Positions 1 to 11,708 of a DNA stretch of 64,000 nt are shown here, in pieces. The number at the start of each line of letters is the position of its first letter. The stretch's first letter is position 1. Origin of the DNA: Anaeramoeba flamelloides (taxonomy: Eukaryota; Metamonada; Anaeramoebidae). Below the pieces are notes generated by a model, which was given only the letters and a program-made list of their open reading frames with translations, did not search any database and was not told where the DNA came from. Location of the stretch: assembly GCA_027625915.1 (NCBI GenBank), contig JANTQA010000015.1:11499001-11563000 (forward strand), in the 5' to 3' direction. Both the position numbers and the translations under genes were made by a program.

Positions 1-349
1 ATCATTTTTCATTTTTTTTTAACAAAATCCTGACGAAAGCTAATTTTTTTTACTATATAACTTTTAAGATTCTTTTTTTCAAATACTATTCTTAAAATAA
101 GCAAAAATAAAGAATACAGTTCCAAATACAAAAGGAAAAAGGGCAAAGTTATTGAAATCAAAAAAAAAAAAAACTACAAAAAGTTCAACTCAAAGTAACA
201 GAAAATATGGGGAAAAAAATTCAATAAAAGTTTAGATAATTAATACGGCTTTTTACCATTTGATTGAAAATAAATGATTTTAAAATGAAATCTAAGAAAT
301 CTTGATTTCGATTTTTTTCCATTTTTTCCCAAGATGAAACTCCTTTATG
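1..349. other. AT-rich stretch without recognised gene
   Basis: Low-complexity A/T-rich DNA with poly-A and poly-T runs. I see no open frame with coding character on either strand. Confidence 0.5.
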
Positions 350-870
350 TTGGTAAGAAGAGTTACAAAGGAAAAAGATCTAGTGGTTACTTGCTAATAC
401 TGAGCCACCGAAACACAAAATTATGAACAACTTGAAAATAAAAACGAAAAAGCAAAGATAAAAAATGACCAAAGGTTTGAAGTAAATTAGATCAAAAAGA
501 AAAAAGAAATAACAATAATTACAACTATTAAACTACTTTCCCAAATGAACATTCATAATCAATTATCGAATTAAATTAAATTAACCAAAAGTATCATGGT
601 TGTGATTTTGGATGTTTCTTAATTAATGATAGCATTTGTTTTTTTTTTTTTTTTTTTTTTTTGATTATTTCCTAATAGAGTCTTATAAACAGGTTTTAAT
701 TTGAAACTTTTTTAATTTACTTTTTCTTTTTTTTTCTTTTTTCCTTTTTTGTTTTTGCCTGTTAAACATAAAAATAATTGATCTATCTTCCCCTTGAACA
801 ATTACGAAATATTTAATTTTAGTTTTAAATATTACCTTTGGGAAATGTATGTAATAGGACATTTATAGCG
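350..870 (+). repeat. Dispersed repeat R4, copy 1
   Basis: This stretch is collinear with 35640-36160 in the same orientation, and its first part (350-770) matches 32080-32480 inverted. Shared landmarks are a segment reading GTGGTTACTT followed by CTAATACTGAG (present here and in the inverted copy), AAATGAACATyCAT, and TTGTGATTTTGGrTGTT followed by a long poly-T tract. The copies differ by many substitutions, so the family is old. No open frame explains the conservation and no terminal repeats were identified. It may be a non-coding mobile element or the remains of one. Confidence 0.6.
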
Positions 871-1931
871 TAAGTTACGCTTCTTCATTAATAAATATAA
901 AAATAAAATTATTTTTCTGAAGAAAGATTTTTAAAAAGAATAAATTTTATACTCCAAATATAAAATAGATGAATTTTAATAAAATATTAATTAAAATTCT
1001 TCTAGGTAAATCAAGAATCAAAAAGTAATTTATTTTGCAACAATTTTCGAAATAAAAGTTTTTAACTTTGAAATTAAAAATTAAATTGAGTAAAGAAAAG
1101 GAAATAATATAAAGTAACAATAATTAAATCAAGTAATAAATTAATTATTTGATCAAGTTTACGAATTCAATTTTTGAATTTTTTTTATTTTTTCTTTTAA
1201 ATTGGTATGGAAATCTATTCTACTTATATATATATATATATATATTATCTCCACTCCTATTTAATTTAAATATCATAAATTGGATGAAAAGATTTTAATA
1301 ATTAGATATTAAATAAACGAAGAATACAATAACATAGATATATGTTCACCCTTTTATAGGAAAATATCTAAATTTGATAAAAATAGTGATAATCAACTCA
1401 TATATTTTGATAAATTATTAATATATGTTTATTAAATCAACCATAAAAAATGTTCTATTTAAAAAAACAAAAAAAAAAATAAATAATTTTATCAAATATT
1501 TTTTTGAAAAGTATTTTTTTGACAATAAAATATTCTAGAATTATCATACTCCATAAACAGATATTTATGAATATTTTAGTTTCCTAATTAATATTATTGA
1601 TATTTTTTTTAAAAATTATTATTTACATAATATTAGAATATATAAAAAAAATCAATCAACTACATGTTTTTATTTTTGACTAATTTTCTAAATAATTTCA
1701 TTTTTTATGAATTTTGAGGTAAATAAAAATTTAAAAAAAAATCTTTTTAACAAGAGAAATCTTTCAATTTCAATTAACCGAATTAATTAAAAACATTTTG
1801 GGATTAAATAAGAACTTTTGAATATTTTGGTTGGTTCAAAATATAAATTTAAAAAAAGTACAATAACAAGAAACTATTAGCCATAAACTTGTCAAAAATT
1901 ACTAAAAAAAAATTATTTTTAATTTTATGAG
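871..1931. other. AT-rich stretch without recognised gene
   Basis: A (TA)n microsatellite sits near 1226-1245. The rest is low-complexity DNA with no coding signal seen on either strand. Confidence 0.5.
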
Positions 1932-2877
1932 TTAAGGGACTAGTCTATATTAAATTTTTTAGGTAAATTTAATAGAGATTTAGAATTTTTTTTTGCCAAT
2001 TACTTAGATTTCAAATCAAAGTGAAAAACTTCTTAGTATAGTAATGAAATCTTGCTAAATTACATTCATTAAATTTAGTTATTGTTTTTATAGAAATAAA
2101 AAATGTTTACATTTTTTCACTTTTTTGAAAGTTGCTTTTTTTCAACTTTTCACAAAAATACAAAAAATAAAAAAAAATATGAGCAAGAAAGCAAAACTTT
2201 GTTATGTTTGTGGAAGACGTACAAAAAATAGTTTGAAAAATAAACCTGAAAGGGTTTTTTTTGGATTTGCACGAAAACATAGTTTGATTCGAAAAAAATA
2301 TACAATATATGCTTAACTCTTAATAAAAGATTTTCTTTTTTTATATTGTACCATTCTTGTTTTTTCATGAATCTACTTTTTCAGTTTACACTCTTTTGTT
2401 TTTGTTGAATTTGAAGTTTTTTCAAATGTTCCCAAATTACCATTCCAAAAGTTTTTGTCAGAGTCAAAAAAAAATCAAAGAAAAGAATAAGAACTATTTT
2501 TTTAAAAAGTAATTATTGATAAAACAAATTGAGTTCTTTATAGATTCAAGTTGGGTGAATAGAAGTGAAGAAGAAAATATTCACCAGTTTTAAATTATTT
2601 TTTTCGTTTTTAAAAATGAAAATAAATATTATTTTTGAGAAAATAATTAAATCCAAAATTAATCAAAAAATTCTCAGCAGTTTATGTTCTTTTTTCAAAA
2701 AAAAAATTTTTAAAAGTCACTTTTTTTGACTAGAATTGTAAAATTTTTAAAAAACAAGAACTAAAAGTTCTAACATTGAAAAAACACTGTTTTTTATCAA
2801 TATTAAACATATTTCAAGATAAGGATTCCTTATTTAGTTATTGGACAAAAAAAAATTAATATATACTAGTCCCTTAA
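1932..2877 (+). mobile_element. TTAA-flanked DNA transposon with THAP-like frame
   Basis: The element is bounded by TTAA at 1932-1935 and 2874-2877, just inside which lie inverted termini GGGACTAGTCTATATTAA and its near complement. Both ends, about 110 bp on the left and 90 bp on the right, match a 182 bp copy at 42783-42964. That shows an internal-deletion (MITE) relationship and defines the family. TTAA target duplications occur in the piggyBac and Kolobok superfamilies. The interior holds a short frame resembling a THAP zinc finger, which is known from some Kolobok transposases. The assignment to Kolobok is inference. The interior is otherwise non-coding, so the element is non-autonomous or heavily decayed. 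Confidence 0.7.
2125..2316 (+). CDS. Short frame with THAP-like zinc-finger start (transposon ORF)
   Basis: A 63-codon frame inside the TTAA element. From an internal Met at about residue 19 it reads LCYVCGRRTKNS, then a basic spacer, then FFGFARKHSLIRKKY. The spacing of the Cys pair, the Phe-rich strand and the basic segment ending in an aromatic resembles the first half of a THAP domain (C-x2-4-C, then FxxFP and a conserved Trp). The second half, with its Cys and His ligands, is absent because the frame stops. It may be the first exon of a lost transposase or a truncated remnant. No clear downstream exon was found. A chance frame cannot be excluded, although the Cys/Arg/Gly codons stand out from the surrounding DNA. 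Confidence 0.35.
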   Translation: MKVAFFQLFTKIQKIKKNMSKKAKLCYVCGRRTKNSLKNKPERVFFGFARKHSLIRKKYTIYA

Positions 2878-3710
2878 ACAATTTCTTAATATCTTGGAAT
2901 ATAAAAAAAAAATATTTCATTTTTTGATTTTTTTTATTGAAAATTAATGATTTTCAATATTATTTTAACATTTTTCAGAGGTTTAAATATCAATTACATA
3001 ACAAAATATAAATTAACATAACTGAAAAACAATCAAAAAAATATATTTAATATTTTATCTTTAAATATCTTTAGAAATGATTATTTTTTATCAAGAAAAC
3101 AGAAAGACAATTTTAAGATACAAATACCCCAAAAAATATTTTCGAGTAAAGTTTTGTTTTTTAACATGAATTATCCAAACTTTTTGATATTTAGACAAAC
3201 TTTTCAAAAAATATCAAAAAAATATCCTAATGTATTCTTATGTAAAATAATGAAATCTAAAAAACCAAAAATTATTTTAAAGTTGTTAAAAACAATTTAC
3301 ATGTTATTTTTAATTATAAAATGCAATTTAGTCAATAAACGTTAATAATTTATATCTCTAGGTGTCTTTTCATAACAATTGGAAAAAATATTTAAAAAAT
3401 AATTATTTATTCGGGTGTGATCATGGATATATTTAATAATAAAAAAATGCTATTAAGCGATCATAAAGTGAAGTGTATAAGTCCTATGTAAAATAAGTAA
3501 AAAAATGAATAATTTTGGAAATATTTAATAATTATTCTTATCCATAATTGAATTACCACACCCTTATTTTTTATAAAATTACTATTAGGTATCCTCTTGC
3601 AAAAAATTAAACAGAGTATAAATAGTTTAAGTAAATATTTTAAAATATATTAAAAAAATTGCTATTTTTAAAAGTTAAAAATTAAAAAAAATGAAAAAAA
3701 AAATCAATTA
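2878..3710. other. AT-rich stretch without recognised gene
   Basis: Poly-A/T-rich DNA. A 63-codon frame at 3154-3345 is lysine, isoleucine and asparagine rich and has the composition of background sequence, so it is not called. Confidence 0.45.
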
Positions 3711-3915
3711 ATATAGTCAGTTCCACTTTAAGGCACAAACTTTAACGAAATTTAAGGCACAATAAAATCCCAAATTCAGGCAGAAAAATTGGTAATTTTT
3801 TTTTTTTTTTGCAAATTAATTTGACTAGAATTTGAATTTTTTACCTTAATTTGAGATTTTTTTGTACCTTAAATTTCGTTGAAAGTTTGTGACTTAAAAG
3901 TAGAACTGACCGTAT
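3711..3915. mobile_element. Foldback MITE family R2, copy 1
   Basis: The element is an almost complete palindrome of about 205 bp. Its left arm begins ATATAGTCAGTTCCACTTTA and contains AAGGCACAAACTTTAACGAA; the right arm is the inverse, ending in GAACTGACCGTATG. The loop holds a poly-T run. Related copies lie at 38450-38646 and 51940-52144. Target-site duplications could not be fixed. The structure suggests a non-autonomous DNA transposon able to fold into a long hairpin. No protein is encoded. Confidence 0.75.
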
Positions 3916-5217
3916 GTCAAATTTTTTGATTTATTTTTAATGAATTTAATAACTTTTTTTTGCCACAAATAAAGTAATATCGAAAAAATAATCTTAAGTA
4001 CTAAAAAAATTAAAAAAAAAACCCTTTTAATATTAAAATTGTAAATTACAAGAAAAAATCTTAATTAACCTGTCAGTGTATTGAAAAATAATCATTATTA
4101 TAGTTTGTGAATATTTTTTATTTAAGAATTAAAAAATTAATTTTACACTTCATTTTTTTTCAGAAAAATCTTTTAATGGATGAGTATTGTTTTGAAAAAA
4201 AATAAAATTTTGTCAAGATTTTAATATATTTTTTTTGTAATAGGTGTTTTGGTTTATGAAAGGTATGTGTAAATATCATACAAACATATTATGAAGTTTA
4301 TTATCTTTATGTAATCCAAAATTCGTACTTTTCGAATATAAAACGAAAATAATAACCTATAATTTATATTAACAATAAAGTTAGTTCTTGAAAATGGTGA
4401 AAAATATTTTTAGTTTTTTTTAAGTTGGAAAGTCTCGATTTTGATAAAAACATTAATTATTTTGTTATTATTTTTATTTTTTAATATTTAAATCAAATAT
4501 CAACAAACAAAAACAGATATATCTTGTTTGGTGATTAAATAAATGTAAATTATATACAATTTTAACAAAAATTTAGTTATGAAATTCAGATTTATTAATT
4601 GGAAATTTTTTATTCTTGAAAGTTTTAAAAAAAAATTATTTTTTAATTTTGAAAATTTAAAACATATTGTAAAAAAAAATGAATATTTCATTTTTTTGTA
4701 ACAAATAATTTATTAACTTTCCTTAAAAGTAATAATTTAAATCATTTTTTAATAAAAAAATCGATTTTGAATTTTGAGGATAAAATCAAATTTCCAAAAT
4801 TTCAAAATATTTTCTAGAAAATATCTTTTGAAAAAAGTCAATTTCATCTTTAAAATGAAATGAAAGCTTATTAGGAAATAATTATCAACATTTTGAACAA
4901 ATACAACATGATTTTTCCGATTTAAAAACATAATAAAACTTTTTAATACGTTTAATCAAATTATTTATTATTTATCCAACTGCGATATATCTCAAAAAAG
5001 AGAAAAAAAAAATCAACGCATAATAAAGACTTTGTATTGTTTAATTGATATGAAAATAATCATAAAAAAATTAATAAAACATTTATAAAGTAGAAATTAA
5101 AATTAATTTAAATTTCTTACTTTTTCATAAAAAAAAAAAAAAAAAAAAAAAAAATGAGCTCGTTGAAAAAAATTTTATTCTGAGTGTTTCTTTGTTGATC
5201 AGAATTATCTGAGACTT

Positions 5218-5252
<35 letters not shown>

Positions 5253-5254
5253 TA
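3916..5254. other. AT-rich stretch without recognised gene
   Basis: Contains a poly-A run near 5129-5153 and a (TA)n microsatellite at 5219-5250. Frames at 4500-4691 and 4749-4931 (minus) have background composition and are not called. Confidence 0.45.
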
Positions 5255-5820
5255 AATACTAAAACAAGTTTCAAAAATTGATACTAGCCGAAATAATAAA
5301 TTGATTAAAAAAATATATCCTTTAGTATTCAAGAACAACAAATAATTAAATCTGATTTATAATTCACTTTGAAATCATTCTAAATATCTAAAAGCCTGAT
5401 ATTTTCAAAATTAAAAATAATAAAACCAAAAACTAAAAAAAAGTGTGTCACAATTTTTGAAATGAGCATTACCGATTTTTTATTACTGAACTATCATTGA
5501 AAAAAATTATAACAACTAGATTTGGGGTAAAATTCAATTTATTTTAAAAGTCCTTACATAGTTTCAATTTTCCTAGTGATTATTTATCTTTTCAAAGATC
5601 TTTTTTTTTTTCTACATGATCCATTGTAAAAAAAAAGAAAAAAGAAAAAGAAAAAAATAAAAAAAAAATTTGAAAAACGTAAAAACAAAAATTTGACAAA
5701 ATAATTGATACAAAATTTTTTAAACCACTTTTTTGATAAGAATACAGGAAATACCCTTCAAAATAACTCCATTAACATCATAAAGTGAGTCAAAATTTTA
5801 AAAAAAATAAATTCTTACCA
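5255..5820 (+). repeat. Dispersed repeat R3, copy 1
   Basis: Collinear with 53110-53680 (same strand) and with 7840-8490 (inverted). The first 200 bp forms an imperfect hairpin: it opens near TTTCAAAAATTG and closes near GTCACAATTTTTGAAATGAG, suggesting a MITE-like head. A further 350 bp is shared downstream, including AGATCTTTTTTTTTTTCTAC (5599-5618) and a TTTTTTGATAAGAATAC segment. It encodes nothing recognisable. The inverted copy lies inside the giant intron of the tRNA ligase gene. Confidence 0.6.
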
Positions 5821-6285
5821 ATAACATTTTTTACTTTTCTGCCTATTGTTGTCGAGAAAATGATCCCTTAATTTTTAAATTTAACCTTTTTAATATTTTT
5901 TTTATTATTGTTTTTCCGAATTTTTGGTACTTTATAAGTTAATTTTTTTAAACATTAGAAATCAATTTTAATTATGAAAAATTCTTTGATAAATGATATT
6001 ATGAGAATAAACCCGAAAAAGTTTGAAATATATTCAGACGGTACCATCCTTAAAATAAAATAAAACAAAACCATTAAAAAAAAAAAAAAATATTTTGATG
6101 TAGCCATTCATTTTATTATTAAGAAGATAAGAAAAAAAAAAAAGAAAAATAATAGAAAATATAATAAAATTGGAGAATCCTTTTTGTTGATCTATAGTGT
6201 ATGAAAAAATATTTAATTATTTTGAAAATTGAAAAAATAAAAAAATTGAGAAATAAAAACTAATAATTATGAAATTAATAAAGAA

Positions 6286-9200
6286 TTATTTTTTGTTTTG
6301 TTGTTTTTTTAAGTATTGTTGGTGTTTACGCTTTTGAGCATTATATTGCTTATTTATTTTTTTTTTAAAACTTTTTTTAAGTTCTTCTCCCTTAGCGTCA
6401 TGAGTAGGTATTCCCTTTTCATCAAATTTACTAAATCTAGGATCTTTTAAAAACATTTCCTCTGGTTTAATTTTCGCTTGTTCAAGTCTTTTTTTCTGTT
6501 CTTCTAATCTTTTAAGCTTTGCAAGTTCCTTTTTTTTTTTTTCAGCAATTTTTTGATCTCGTTCCTTTAAGAGCACTTCTTTATTCTCAAATTTCCAGAC
6601 AGATGGTTCATTATTTCGATCTTCTAATCGAATACCAATAAAAGGTAAAACATCATCTCTGATTTGATCACACAATTGTAATAACTCCACGGTTTCTATA
6701 GTAGTTTATTTTTACGAAGAAAAAAAAAAAATGATTAAATTAATTATTACAACAAAGATCAAAAAAAATAAAAAATTAGACATTAAAAAAAAAAAAAATA
6801 ATAATTAAAAATTAAAAAAAAAATAATAATTAAAAACGAAAAATAAAAAAAATAAATAGTTAAAAATGAAAAAAAAAAATTTTTTACTATTATTTCGAGC
6901 AATTCCTCTTACTTTATCACGGAATTCTGATAAAGCTGTTGTAATTGGGGCGATTACTTCTTCAGTGTTTCCAGTAGTAGAGGTGGAAAAACCCATTTTG
7001 TTTTTATGAATTAAACCAAATATTTGGAAGATATAAGTAATATAATAAGAAATGTCAGCTAAAATTTTATTTCTTGGTTTTTCTGTTAAATATGTATTTG
7101 TTGCGGAAACAAGACCATTTAGAATTAAAATAACCTTTGGAGTATTGAAATCATCTAACAATGCTTCTCGGACAAGTAACTTGACCTCTTCTAATTTATT
7201 AAACATTTGGTGGTCCTTTTCTCTCATTATTTCTCGATAATCCTTTTCTTTTTTTCTTAATTCAATTTTGACATTTTGGAAGAATTCCGAAAATGACTTG
7301 TCTAAATTTACGGAATTTTCCATTCCATTTTCGCTATAATCAAGTTTGGAATTATATTTGTGTTGAAGAAAGAAAAATCTTAATTGTCTCCAAGTGTATT
7401 TTTTAAGTGCTTCATCAATGGTAATAAAATTCTTTAGTGATTTGGACATTTTCATCCCATTAATAAATAAATGTCCAGTATGAAGAAAATAATTTACCCA
7501 TGTTTTATTTTGGTATCGTGCCTATTATTTATATTATTAATAGATTTCGTTTTTTACGTTCAATAAAAAAAAAGAAATTATAATTGAATTATTTTGCTTT
7601 GGATCAAAAGGATGAAAAAGAAAAACAATTTGATCCCGGTTGATTGTATTTTTTGCTTTTTTTTTTTTTGTTTTTGGAAATAATGAAAAAGAAATCGTGA
7701 ATAATTTCCCTTTATCTTATTTTCTTTTTAAAGTTTTTTAAGGAGATTCGATCAATTAATATTTTGTAATTTGGAGATTTTTTTCAAATTTAATTAAAAA
7801 ATGAATATAAAGTGATGTTTATACTATAAATAACTAAACTATTTTTAAAAAATGTTGAATCACTTTATAATGCTATTGAAAGTGGTTTTGTAGGGTTTTA
7901 TCCTATTTTCTTCTCAAATTTATTTTAGAATTTCTCGATCCAGAATCATTTTTTCTATTTTTGTCAAATTTTTGTTTTTTGTATTTTAATCAAATCATTT
8001 TTTTTTAATTTCCTCTTATTTTTGTTTTGCTTTTTTTCTTTTTCTTTTTCTTTTTTTTAATCCCTTTGTTTTTTTCTTTTTGCTCTTTTTTTTTGATCCG
8101 AAAATCCAAGTTGAAAAAAAAAGTCCTTTGAAAAAGTAAATTAATCATTTAGAAAATTGAGATGATGTAATGTCTTTTAAAATGCATATAGTGATTATCA
8201 AAACCTTCTTGTTAACCATTTTTCAAGTGGAAACTTCAGTAATAAAAAATATCTGTAATACCCATTTCAAAAATTCTGATTAACTTATTTTTAGTTTTTA
8301 GTTTTATTTTTTGATAATTTTTAAAAATATCAGGCTTTTATGTGTTTAGAATAATTAAAAAGCGAATTATTAATACAATTTAATAATTAATTGTTCTTGA
8401 ATACTTTTGAAATTTTTTTTTTTTTTTTACAATTTCTTATTTCAGGTGAGTCACAATTTTTGAAATATGGTTTAGTACAATCCTAATTGTATTCAATTCT
8501 TTATAACTGCAAATAATAAATAAAAAAAAAGCCACAAGCTCTGGCTTAAATATTTTTTATTATATTCATTTTTTCGGTGTTTGGTTTTGATGTAAATTTA
8601 CAACTTTCTTTATTTTTTTGAATAAAATATTTATTATCTTTTTTTTATTATTATAATTGCTAAATTCGTTTGGGCATTATAAAAATATTTTAACCGACAA
8701 ATTATTCATATTTTCAAAAAATCCAACTTTTTGTAACTCTGGGTATAAAACAATTCAATTGAATCTAATAAATACAGATCACATTTATGACAGCAAGTTA
8801 GAATCATTTTTATCAACAATAATAAGTTAATAAAGGTTTTAAACTTATTGTACTAAAATTATATTTGATTATTATTTATAAATTTTATTTCAGGAAATGT
8901 AAAATAAGCAAAAAAATAAAAATTAAATGACAAATGTAAAATTATTTTTTATTTTTAAATATTTCCAAAAACTTTGAGGTTCCTTGTTTTATTGAAATTA
9001 TTTTTGCCCAATTTAATGAATAAAAACATTTTTTTTTTTTAATCAAAAAAATGTTTAATTTAAAAGATTTTTTAATGACAAATTCTCAAAACTAAATTAT
9101 TCATTTTTATTTGTTGTTACAAATCTTTCTTTTTAATAAATTTATACTGTTAATTATGATAAATATTAAAATAATCTTAATTTTGTTTTACTACCTGTTA

Positions 9201-10625
9201 TTTGTTGGTAGTTAGTTTGCTTACTTGATTTGTTACTTTTGATTGATCAAGAAAGAAATCAGAATTATCCTTAAAGCCCTAGTCCCAGTATAAAAGCAAA
9301 AAATGTCGTTCTTTTTTCAATCTCCTTTTCAAAAACTCCATGAACAAAAGGTTGCCTGAAATGTAAAAATGATTACTATTCAAACCTAGCCAAATACTTG
9401 GTTCAAAACCACAACTTAAAGATATTCCAAAAAGTTAATTTGAAAAAAAGTTAATTTAAAAAAAATGGATATTTTTTGCTTTTATACTGGTACTAGGGCT
9501 TTAAAAAAATTTTTTTTTGAAGGGATATTTGTAATAAAAAATCTATCATTATAACAAAAAAAAAAAAAATTATAGAGACAACCAAATTTGTATTTGTGAA
9601 AAAGTAAAAAAACAAAAATTATTATTTTGTTTTTAATTGCTTTTTTCAAAAAAAATTTTTTTTTAAAAAGGAGAAATTTTTGTTTTGTGTACTTATAAGA
9701 GTGCTTTAAATAATAGTTATATGAAGTATTTTTCAAATGTAAGCTATTTATTTTTTTTTTCTTAATTTCATTACTTGGTTGATGTAATTATAATTATAAA
9801 TTTATAAAAATTTTATTTATTTAATTTGCAAATATATTTTCCTTGAAATATTATATCCAAGAATTTTTAATTTAATTGCTTCATATAGGAAACAAACAAA
9901 TTTAAAGATCAATGAGACGGTCGTGATCTGATTTGTTTGAAGTTAATTAGTGACTTTTAAAATAAAAAGATGTTTTTATTAATCAAGAGCAGAACTTAAG
10001 AAATAAAACAAAAAGTTCAGATAAAATTACTATTACCCAAAAAAAAAAAAAAATCTTAGTTGGAAATTTGGGTGTGTTGTGGTTGTTCTTAAGAAAGGAA
10101 TATTTTTTTATAAAAACTGCTCTTCATAAATCGTAATTTCAGAAAATGAAATATCAAATTTTTTTCACTAGATTGGTTTATGTCAATAATTATAATCAGA
10201 GTTCACCAAAAATTAGAATAATTGGAATTAAAAATAGCTTTTCAAATCTTAGAAATGTGCTTTTCAGTTGAAGGAGACAGTTCAAAATCAATAAAATTCT
10301 AAGGTAAAAATAGAATTGGTAAAGAATTATTTGTGATTTGTTTTTTTTTTTTTTTTTTTGTTAATTGGAATTTTTATGTTGAAATTTTATTTTTGGAATG
10401 AAAATCTACTGGTTTTGTTTAGTCTCTTCAAATAGTTTTACTTTTTGTACAAATCAAAATTTCCATATTATGTTTTGCGAAAAACTTTAAATATTTTCAA
10501 CAGTAATTCAAAATTTTACTTAATCTCAAAACATTACTTTCTGTTTAAAAATCCCAAAAGAAAACAGTTTACAAGGGAGACAGATCCATCAATAAAAATT
10601 AAAAAAAAATACAGTAAAGAGGAAG

Positions 10626-10663
<38 letters not shown>

Positions 10664-11708
10664 AAAGCCTTACAAGAACTTGTGCTATCTCATTATCATG
10701 ATGAGGAAACTTAAGGTCAACACCACCTGAGTGGATATCGAACTGTTCACCAAGAATTATTGTAGACATTACAGAACATTCAATATGCCATCCTGGTCTT
10801 CCTTTTCCAAAAGGAGATTCCCAAAAAGGTTCGTTTTCTTTTGATTTTTTCCATAAAGCAAAATCTTTTCGGTTCTTTTTTTCTGTTTTTTCTTTTTCTT
10901 CTTTTTCTTCTTCTTCTTCGGATCTGTATTTTTACAAAAAAAATTTTTTTTTTTCATTTCATAAAGTAAAAAAGGTTTTGAAAAAAATAATAAAGAAAAA
11001 AATAAGGAAAAGAAAAATAAAAATAATTTTACTTTGTTTTTTTATCTCCACCAAGTGGGACCAATTGAGGGTATGGGTATTTTTTTTGGAATTCTGTGAC
11101 ATCAAAATAGACACTACCATTTGATCTATATGCAAACCCATTTTCTTCGATCTTTAAAATGAAATCAGTAATGTCTTGAATATAATCTGATACTCTTGTT
11201 ATAACATCTGGCTTGCGTACATTTAGTGATTTCATATCTTTGAAAAATAAATCTTCCATTTTTTTTGCGAGATCAATAAAGTTTTCATTATTTTCCTTTG
11301 CTCGTTTAATAATCTTATCATCAATATTTGTTATATTCATAACATAATTTACATTGTAGTTGAAATACTCCTCAAGGATTCTTCTTATCATATCAAATCC
11401 AACATAAGTTCTTTTATTTATTGTTTAATTAATTTTTTGTTAATTTTTTTTTTTAAAAAAATGGGAAAGTAAAAAGAGTTAATCCAGTCATCAAGTAAAA
11501 AGATCTTGAGGTAAGTCAAATCAAAGCAAACAAACCTTGCATGGCCAAGATGTGAAACGTCATAAACGGTTGGGCCACAGATATAAACACCTACATAATT
11601 GTCTTTTTGAGTAACAAATTCGTTTTTTTCTTTGGTGAAAGAATTAAGAACCTTAAGCCCTTTTGTTTTTCCTTCTGGTTTTGTCCATTTGTAAACTTGT
11701 TTTGTCAT
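6286..11708 (-). CDS. CARS: Cysteinyl-tRNA synthetase, cytosolic type (5 exons)
   Basis: This class I ligase charges tRNA-Cys with cysteine. Exons, read on the minus strand, are 11708-11536, 11410-11033, 10923-10674, 7521-6888 and 6695-6286; they join without frame change into 614 residues. The catalytic landmarks are present: [16 protein letters not shown] with the HIGH-type motif in exons 1-2, the zinc ligands in GWHIECSVM and [10 protein letters not shown] in exon 3, and KMSKSLKNF in exon 4. The C-terminus is the lysine/glutamate-rich tail usual in eukaryotic enzymes. Introns are 125, 109, 3152 and 192 bp. The third is abnormally long, uses a good GTAAGG donor, and interrupts the protein between the HHDNE zinc site and the KMSKS loop. 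It contains an R3 repeat and a TTAA MITE. Exon 3 opens with a run of Glu/Lys codons, an acidic insert typical of this genome. Start chosen at the first Met before the conserved core. Confidence 0.93.
7840..8490 (-). repeat. Dispersed repeat R3, copy 2 (inverted, intronic)
   Basis: The reverse complement of this segment follows copies at 5255-5820 and 53110-53680 over most of their length. Landmarks on the minus strand are TTTCAAAAATTGTGACTCAC, AAAAGCCTGATATTTTTAAA, ATTACATCATCTCAATTTTC and a TATAAAGTGATTCA segment. The copy lies wholly within intron 3 of the tRNA ligase gene, so it is tolerated by splicing. Confidence 0.6.
9271..9504. mobile_element. TTAA-flanked MITE (CCCTAG-type termini)
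   Basis: A 234 bp unit lies between TTAA at 9271-9274 and TTAA at 9501-9504. Directly inside are inverted repeats of about 32 bp, starting AGCCCTAGTCCCAGTATAAA on the left and AGCCCTAGTACCAGTATAAA on the opposite strand at the right, with one or two mismatches. TTAA target duplications plus inverted termini indicate a non-autonomous cut-and-paste element of a TTAA-targeting superfamily (piggyBac or Kolobok type). The termini differ from those of the GGGACTAGTC family in the same window, so at least two such families were active. It lies in intron 3 of the tRNA ligase gene. Confidence 0.75.

Larger units (their letters stand above)
7522..10673 (-). other. Giant intron 3 of the cysteinyl-tRNA synthetase gene
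   Basis: A 3152 bp intron between GTAAGG (donor, 10673-10668) and ATAG (acceptor, at 7523-7522). The exon ends flanking it align residue for residue with the family (IAQVL joined to ARYQNKTW), so the border calls are strong. Besides the R3 copy and the TTAA MITE it holds two poly-A/T tracts, at about 10340-10359 and 10626-10661. Frames inside it (9482-9736 minus, 10445-10714 plus) are low-complexity and not called. Confidence 0.85.

Noticed and set aside
1226-1245. (TA)n tracts here and at 5219, 14963 and 39079 as possible regulatory or replication sites
   Set aside because: Simple microsatellites are expected in such AT-rich DNA; no associated motif or conserved position was seen.
10445-10714. 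89-codon frame on the plus strand with a poly-Lys centre
   Set aside because: It overlaps the antisense of tRNA ligase exon 3 and a poly-A tract; there is no independent support.
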